Assembly (NCBI GenBank): GCA_016165875.1
Contig: JABBOT010000003.1
Span: 28,505,816 to 28,569,815, forward strand
From: Acanthopleura granulata
Lineage: Eukaryota; Mollusca; Polyplacophora; Chitonida; Chitonidae
Reading direction: 5' to 3'
DNA length: 64,000 nt
Part shown: piece after piece, positions 58,901 to 64,000 of the stretch
Numbering within the stretch: the stretch's first letter is position 1
How the letters are laid out: every line of letters starts with the position of its first letter
Notes under the pieces: generated by a model
What the model saw: the letters and a program-made list of their open reading frames with translations, nothing else
What the model was told of the DNA's origin: nothing
Databases searched by the model: none
Program-made: the position numbers and the translations under genes

Positions 58901-61548
58901 GTTTACGTCGAGCACTCAGCAACTTTCCTCCACCCATGAAACTGACCACCATTATATAAGGGAAGAAAATCTGTATGGCGTCACGCAACAGTCAGATAAA
59001 CAAAATAACAGTCAGAGAAATAAATAAATAAATAAATAAATAAATAAAAAACAACTTTACCTCTATAAATGGGACGGTCCGATGAAGCTGTGATTATTTG
59101 CCAGCAGAAAATGTTAAGACGCGTTCTTCCGTCTATCTGTCTTCCTATAACCAGGTTAATTAGAGTTTCTTACTACAAATTTTATAGAAAGTTTCTTTTC
59201 TGTAATGATGTGTTAACAGATTAATTGTGGGTTACGTATTTCAACCTGATGGCAGAATGGACGCTGTGTCATCTACAGATTTCGAGTTTTACAAAATGGG
59301 AGACGATGGCCACCCTCCTGAAGAGTTTAGTTTTAACTTCACTGCAGGTACGTTGGATTTTATGATGAAATTTAAAAAACTGATATAAGCAGTGGTGGTA
59401 CACTCTATTTATTACTTCTGTTTATTTTTATATATATATTTATTTATATTTTTTTTTCCTGTTTTACCAAAAAATATAAAAAGTGAAAAATAACGTTAGA
59501 TCCAGTTGTTAAGAAAATGAACCTGATTGAAACGTAGTTACATATAATGATGTCATCGTCTATCATCGACCAGCGTAGATATATATTATTATTGGAATTA
59601 CAATGACTCATAGACATTTGTATTTGGTAGATTGAAAGGCGAATACTGCAACGGAAATGTTTTTCCTTTTGTTTTTTTGTTTTTTGCTTTTAATGTGAGT
59701 ATCTATAAATTCCAAGGCAAACATATCTCGTCGTCATATGGCTGAAAAATTGTTGAGTACGACGTAAAATCCAAGGATGCATACATACGTGCAATCGTCA
59801 TTGCAGGAATGAACAATAGACAACTGCTGAGGCGTGGGTTACAACAGGCTGGAAACGTTCCCCATCACAATCGACTTGCCTGGGCGTTTTTTCCGCTATT
59901 GTGTCTATGTTTTGGTTATGCTTCAGGTGGAAATCAGTACACTCTGAAGGGGAGTCAAGTGCTGGCGCCCGTATTCTACATGGGCACGGACTGGGACGCT
60001 AAGATCCATGAACGAATGTGCACATTCACTCTGAATGGCGTACCTGGCTGGGGGATAAGCGAATGGGATTACAGGTAATATTGTAATATCAAAACGCTAC
60101 AGCGCAAACGTAATAGTTGGTCACAAGTGTTAAGGATGGAGGATTTACTCTCTGGGTCATACCAGGATTTGAACTCGGGATTTCAGCAGCCTTAGTCCAG
60201 CGATCTACCAACTGAGCTAAACAGAAACTCCCGCTAGCTACAGCTAGTATAAGCACTGGAATGCTGCCCCCGTGACACTCCTCCCGACTTAAATCCTACC
60301 CTACTTACAAGACACGCTCACGTTCACAGGTCCAGAGCCTCATACTTCCTTAAACCTGTTTGATCATGGCATCATTGTAAAGGATAGAGGATTTTTATCT
60401 GTTGCTCACACCAGGATATGAACTCGGGATCACTGCAGCCATGTCATGCGCTCTACCAACTGAGCTCAAGGGAAATTCCCATCAGCTACAGCTAGTACAA
60501 GCACTGGAATGCTGCTCCCGTTACACACATAACGAATGAAATCAGGCCTCACATCAATTTACCTCATTTAGGGTTTTATACATTTTAGCTGTCCATGTAG
60601 ATGTATAAATATTGGCGGCTTATACCCACTCCCTAGCATCATGGCTTGAGCCGAATTAGGCGAAAAAAGCAGTCCTGGTTGCAATTTATTAGATGGCAAT
60701 GTTCTAGAACTTTACCAATGTACGTCCGCGTATAGGAAATTTTTGCTAGTGAAGTATCGTGGTTAACTAACTAGCTCAGAACCTTTTCCATGTGGGAAAC
60801 GTTCGCGAACGACTGCATTCCCAATGGCACTACTGATGCAACATTTTAAGCCTTACAAACAGTGTCATTCGTACGAGGCATTATTTCTTGCTTATACCCA
60901 TGTAGTTTCCACCAGACACGCCGTCACGCTTGGTTACAGTTATGGCAATCCACCATTGAATATAAATGTGAAACTCGTAAAACTTCTTCCCGCCTTTTAC
61001 AAGGGGTCCATGCAAAACCGTGGGCTCTCCTTTGTTCTTTCTGGCATTACGTCACACTTGTAGGTGCATTTGTGCTCAAAAAGCACTTAGGTAGTACACA
61101 ACATTGCAGCGTCACAACAAAAAACGATGCGTTTCTCTACACTTTGGATCCTTATGTTTAACCGGTCAGTCCTCCATTGTGATACATTTGTCCCAATTTC
61201 ATGAAACTTCTTGGATACATAGTTTAGAACAATTTCTTGTAAACCACGTGGCTCTGTGGCGATTTAACCCATGTGGACAATGTCAGTCACGAAAACAAGC
61301 ACCTTGTCAAAGAAAGAAAACGTTCGGCCGACATGTTCCATGGTCGTTACAAGTTCGTAAAAAGCAGAAGTATCTTATTCGTTTCTTTGTAGTTTTATTG
61401 AACTCGTTCGTTTGAGCTCGAGGCCCTGGGCTCCAGCCTAGTGTGTTTGGACAAGCTCACCACTGATGTAGATGTGTAGTTCAGTAGTTTTATTTACGTT
61501 TACAGGAACCCACTCGGAAAGGCTGCGGCCCAGCAGCTATTGCGTTGA
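49647..61548 (+). CDS. membrane-anchored protein resembling the N-terminal region of invertebrate PEP-synthase-like proteins
   Basis: Nine exons: 49647-49922, 50784-50891, 53593-53741, 54723-54881, 56029-56138, 57438-57549, 59220-59347, 59927-60074 and 61506-61548 (TGA); 410 aa. All introns are GT-AG and phases chain correctly (0, 0, 2, 2, 1, 2, 1, 2). Residues 1-20 form a hydrophobic signal-anchor (MLYLVVASVPLMLLARWIL). Conserved-looking blocks are AVDAVYFNSADRSGTYLVAA, TWKLTFSGKL, VKFSLEWTALTKYFDFDTDL, HYEQFGEITGSIDI, RDWSSFHRYILQYVYVEDGT and GWGISEWDYRNPLGKAAAQQ. I recognise these from the segment preceding the dikinase domains of animal 'phosphoenolpyruvate synthase-like' proteins, from memory only. 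No PEP-synthase catalytic domain follows. The last exon is only 43 bases and AATAAA follows four bases after the stop. Function is unknown. Confidence 0.82.
49966..50078. repeat. (TG)n/(TA)n microsatellite
   Basis: Alternating GTGTGT and TATATA runs starting about 45 bases into intron 1 of the gene that begins at 49647. Confidence 0.9.
51340..52990. repeat. degenerate 1.6-kb minisatellite in intron 2
   Basis: Dozens of diverged units with the core GTAGTCACTAAGATGGGAAT then ATGTAGTCCTAGGGT. Unit spacing is irregular (about 35-50 bp). Early units carry a variant TTTGGTCACTATAAGATAGA. The array fills most of the intron between 50891 and 53593. Confidence 0.88.
53086..53300 (-). mobile_element. 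family 1 SINE, near full length
   Basis: Plus-strand TTTGATTTGTGTTTTACGCT, CTCAAGAATATTTCACTTAC, CCACGACCCTCCACAGGTTG and GAGCTGGGCTTGAACTCTTA; the head end is truncated near 53300. Confidence 0.8.
54004..54200 (+). mobile_element. tRNA-derived SINE, family 2
   Basis: GGGAGATCCAGGATCAATCC (B-box region), GCCAAAGACTTTAAAAATGG, GGAAACAGGACTGGTCAGCC and TAATGTGACTGGGTGGGGTG match 21040-21275 block by block. Confidence 0.75.
55032..55226 (+). mobile_element. family 1 SINE, lacking box A
   Basis: Starts near GGTGTTCTGAGTTCAAGTCC and runs through CTCCGGCCGCACGTGGGAAG and GCTCTGCCCGGTTTAATCCC to GAGTACACCAATAAAATAAA, where the ACGGCGTAAAAC block is deleted. Confidence 0.85.
55755..55980. repeat. 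diverged pieces of a palindromic MITE family
   Basis: GTTTCGTTAAACGTAACTAT with GGCAATTACGTTTGACTTCA and CCTGTTTGTGAAACGG. A second, weaker set follows (CAGTTATGTTTAAGG, CTAAACGGGTCCC). Same arm sequences as the better-preserved palindrome at 56443-56568. Confidence 0.5.
56443..56568. mobile_element. ~126-bp palindromic MITE
   Basis: Left arm GCCCGTTTTACAAACATGGC, then GTACGTTATGTTCAACGTAA and TTGCCATGATAACAG. The right arm is its approximate reverse complement (CATGGTAGTTACGTTTGACG, AAACGTTACACCCCCTTTGT, GAAACGTGC). Arms pair over about 50 bases each. In intron 5 of the 49647-61548 gene. Confidence 0.7.
56684..56884 (+). mobile_element. family 1 SINE, lacking box A
   Basis: GTGCCTCTCACCAATGCGGT, GTAAGTTCAAGTCCACCCCA, TCCGGCGGTACGTGGGAAGG and a tail ACCAATCAAATAAATAAAAT. 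The GTCGTATAAGTGAAA segment is deleted. Confidence 0.85.
56927..57000. mobile_element. short palindromic MITE relative
   Basis: CCCGTTTTACAAACAGGGTG and, at the other end, the complement CACTCTGTTTGTAAAAGGGG enclose TTGACAGTTACATTTGACGT. Same arm type as 56443-56568, about 75 bp. Confidence 0.6.
57593..57765. mobile_element. ~173-bp palindrome related to the 21973-22125 MITE
   Basis: The right end ATAACGGATTTAACGGAAG is identical to the 22 kb element's terminus; the left end GTTAAATTCGTTATTTGAAG is its imperfect complement. Inner arms GAAGGATGGCGGATTTCCTT and AATTCGCCAACCTTCC also pair. Confidence 0.7.
57790..57860 (-). mobile_element. family 1 SINE, 3' fragment
   Basis: Plus-strand TTATTTATTTATTTGATTAG, TGTTTTACGCGGTA and ACGGCGGTCAGCATTATTA. 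Confidence 0.7.
58363..58510 (+). mobile_element. family 1 SINE, 3' two-thirds
   Basis: GTGGGAAGGTTTGCCAGTAA, GGATGGTCGTGGGTTTCCCC, CCACCATAATGCTGGCCGGC, GTACGGCGTAAAACACTAAT and tail ATAAACAAATAAAT. Confidence 0.85.
58745..59049 (+). mobile_element. family 1 SINE-like copy with intact head and long (AAAT)n tail
   Basis: Head GGGGTCTGTGGCCGAGGGAA continues TTAGCGCGCTAGTGCAAAGT; the middle is strongly diverged; CCACCATTATATAAGGGAAG and a run of about eight AAAT units close it. Confidence 0.65.
60138..60226 (-). mobile_element. tRNA-like head of a third SINE family, copy 1
   Basis: On the minus strand: TTTAGCTCAGTTGGTAGATC (box A) and CCCGAGTTCAAATCCTGGTA (box B). It shares about 45 bp of sequence on its 5' side (GCTTATACTAGCTGTAGCTA) with the copy at 60392-60510. 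The shared non-tRNA flank points to a repeat rather than a functional tRNA gene. Confidence 0.6.
60392..60520 (-). mobile_element. tRNA-like head of a third SINE family, copy 2
   Basis: Minus strand: TTGAGCTCAGTTGGTAGAGC and CCCGAGTTCATATCCTGGTG, preceded by GCTTGTACTAGCTGTAGCTG. About 250 bp from copy 1, in the same orientation, in the last intron of the 49647-61548 gene. Confidence 0.6.
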
Positions 61549-61551
61549 AGG

Positions 61552-61557
61552 AATAAA
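61552..61557 (+). promoter_or_regulatory. candidate poly(A) signal right after the stop codon
   Basis: AATAAA begins four bases after the TGA of the gene ending at 61548, which would give a very short 3' UTR if used. Confidence 0.45.
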
Positions 61558-63383
61558 CGTGGTTACATTGTATTTGATGTGCACGCACAGGCCTATAGTA
61601 ATTGGGTATGCACAAACTGATTTAAATTGCGTTGAACAATATTTGCTATAAAATCTCCTTTCGGCACCATTGCCGATTTATAGTAATTCAATGAAAATGC
61701 TGTTTATGAGCAAACGGGCTATGAAAGACAGTTTGTCGTTTTTTGTTTTTTTTTGAATGACTTGTCACAATGTCAAGTTGGCCGTACCACAGTCGCACGT
61801 TGTAATTCAAGGCTTCGCGAAAAAAAAAACAAATGAAGCGATCCCGAAAGCTACCAGATGTTTCTAGTTGTATATTAATGCTTTTGTTTACTCGTATAAT
61901 TCACCAAATAATTATGTCTAACTGTATTCATAGGTGAGGCCACTTTCCCACAACTTCGTGAGTCAGATTTCTTGGAATTTGCATTTTGTGTAGATGAAAC
62001 TGACGGCCTAGGTTATTAGGGTTAAGAAAGTTACTAGTACGAAAATGTGAAATTACGAATTTTTGTGTAAGTGCATCTATACCCTGTTCTTTGATTTAGC
62101 TGTAATCATATTTTAAACTGTAAGTATACCATTAACTGAGCTATATTTTGTGTCTCAGTATTACTTTATAGTATATGCTTATATTGCACCGTATATGAAG
62201 ACTACACCTCTAATTGGACAGTATAAATGCAATATGATTTGTTACCTGCAATTAAACTGCAATTACCCCATCAATCTCACTGTTGTGTGTGTATGAACAC
62301 TTCTGATTTGGCTCATCAGTATCTCTGAACGAAGTGCATGTACGTGTGTATATTTATAGTTTTAATTACACGCGCTATTGCGTAAGTAAACCTCTCCTTA
62401 CGTATACACCTCTGTATGTAGATAATATGCACAACAAACGTGCACGCAGGCGTAAACGTGTGAGAATTCCCTACACTACTCCAGGATGTGTTTGTCACAC
62501 AGAGGAAGTGAGCGACGAGTCAAGACAATTGTTTCATGTATCGCAACCATGTGATAACAGTGTTAAAATTATGTGATATGTATTGGGAATGTGTCAAACA
62601 ACAGACACCCATGCACTGAAACATACTTGTACAGTATATCTTTAAATATCAGCTTTGTCACAACATGAAGTATTGGTGTATTCCAAGTATGTGATTTTGA
62701 AGACCACTTTTCCAGAACGTCCAATTTTTATTGCCAACATCTATTACTTGTCAAAAGGATGTAATATTCCACGGATAAGGAATATGCATATAGCCTACTT
62801 TGTTAAAGAGTCGTATTGAAACATTATCGTAACCCTGTCCAGTAAATTTGCCTCTTTAAATCACCTTCAGGACTAATTGAAAATTTGACGAATACCAATT
62901 CTGTGGACTGACTGCAGTCTCTTTATTTTTTCCTTTTTCTTTGCTGCAGATAATTTGTATTTGATGCATGATATTGTATCTTAATAGTAGATCAGTTTTC
63001 CTGCTTGGAAGAATTCAACATGTCCTAAATTGTAACAAATCATTTAGCAAAATACTTTCATATAATCACACGGGAACACGTTGTAAGAATATTGTCACTT
63101 TCTGAACAAAGGTCAATAGCATATGGGTCTACTACAGGCCTATATTTTTTTGTCTGTTAATCTGAAAAAAGCTCTCTATTTCTGAGACGCTTCTGCATAT
63201 ATTCCAAGCAAGGGGAGCTCATTGGGTCTGAATGTCAGATTATACACAGGGAAGCTTCCCTTGTACTTGCACTCGGGTGCTTGCACGACAATTCTGCAGA
63301 GAAACCGCTGTGTATGTTCTTTAACGCCAGATGACATTATCTATCCAACCTAACGCCGAATACGATTTCTTTCTCTAATTGTT

Positions 63384-63500
63384 GCTTAATGACATATTCA
63401 AGAAATATTTCGCTTATACAGTGGACAGTGTGGTCAATTTTATGGATGGAGAAAACAGGAGTTCCCCATGTTAAACCATCAACCCCTAGAAAGCTGCTGA
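63384..63500 (-). mobile_element. family 1 SINE, degenerate
   Basis: Plus-strand TTAATGACATATTCAAGAAA, TATTTCGCTTATACAGTGGA and AAACCATCAACCCC are recognisable remnants. Confidence 0.5.
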
Positions 63501-63847
63501 CGAACACTATACTAATCAGTCCGGGTGAAGAGCGTATTTGAGTGCTTATATCACCAAGCACGGTATCGTGCACTAACAGTGTGAGTGGAGAAGTTACGGA
63601 TTCCGTATCCTACCCTGGGGCTGAATTCTGCCTGCGTGTTTTGAAATTGCCAACTGAGCCACAGTCCGCTGCGCCAAATAGGACGCAGAGAGCCATTGTA
63701 CTTTAACATCACACTGTACTTTTGTGTCATTATACCATAACGTTATAGAAGTAGATGTATACCCTAATGTCGAATAAGATGCGGAGAGACTATTGTGCCT
63801 TATCATGATATAAGATGCAGAGAAGCCACTGCATGCACCCTAACGTC

Positions 63848-64000
63848 AAATATTTATTTGATTGGTGTTTTATGCCGTACTCAAGAATATTTCACTTATA
63901 CGACAGCGACCAGCATTATACTGGGAGGAAAGTGGGCAAAATACGAGGGGAACCCACGACCACCCGCAGATTGCTGGCGGACCTTCCCACATACGACCGA
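63848..64000 (-). mobile_element. family 1 SINE, cut by the window end
   Basis: Plus-strand TATTTATTTGATTGGTGTTT, GCCGTACTCAAGAATATTTC, CCACGACCACCCGCAGATTG and CGGACCTTCCCACATACGAC. The tRNA-like head would lie beyond the window. Confidence 0.85.

Larger units (their letters stand above)
61549..64000. other. downstream intergenic region
   Basis: AT-rich sequence with no recognised exon. A degenerate SINE fragment lies at about 63384-63500, and a better one runs off the right edge (63848-64000). A short arginine-rich open frame at about 62430-62576 has no support beyond being open. Confidence 0.45.

Noticed and set aside
60824..61415. Three overlapping plus-strand open frames of 79-103 codons
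   Set aside because: They overlap in different frames inside the last intron of a well-supported gene and carry no recognisable domain; more likely an unclassified repeat.
62334..62576. Arginine-rich 80-codon open frame
   Set aside because: Short, unsupported by splice signals or homology I can recognise.

Overview
This is a eukaryotic nuclear genome window. It contains spliced genes with GT-AG introns, abundant tRNA-derived SINEs with (AAAT)n tails, foldback/MITE-like palindromes, minisatellites and a decayed Penelope-like retroelement. The gene complement is animal: a ciliary lebercilin, GET1, an ankyrin/SOCS-box protein, the AP endonuclease APEX1 and a tetraspanin. The SINE and MITE types, the frequent ACATGT-rich tracts and the invertebrate-type 'phosphoenolpyruvate synthase-like' N-terminal protein suggest a marine invertebrate, most likely a lophotrochozoan such as a mollusc. 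The taxon is inference; the gene identities rest on my own exon-by-exon translation.

Layout: (1) 1-6317, plus strand: the last four coding exons of a lebercilin (LCA5) gene that begins before the window; one intron has a GC donor and a 45-bp minisatellite. (2) 10917-15839, minus strand: a complete five-exon GET1 (WRB) gene of 168 aa, convergent with LCA5, with a dead Penelope-like element in its first intron. (3) 18553-19560, minus strand: an intronless ankyrin-repeat/SOCS-box gene of 335 aa. (4) 25071-32478, plus strand: a complete seven-exon APEX1 gene of 316 aa. (5) 39785-48110, minus strand: a complete six-exon tetraspanin gene of 287 aa with a TspanC8-like large loop. (6) 49647-61548, plus strand: a nine-exon gene of 410 aa, head-to-head with the tetraspanin. 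It resembles the non-catalytic N-terminal region of invertebrate PEP-synthase-like proteins and stops there. For every spliced gene, exon phases are consistent from exon to exon.

The six genes look like housekeeping or cell-biology loci that are neighbours by chance; I see no operon-like functional unit. The interspersed sequence is dominated by one SINE family (about 20 copies in both orientations, one pair nested), two further tRNA-derived SINE families, a 153-bp palindromic MITE with a longer relative, a second palindromic MITE family around the last gene, several minisatellites and several short local duplications. No CRISPR array, bacterial operon, rRNA or convincing functional tRNA gene is present.
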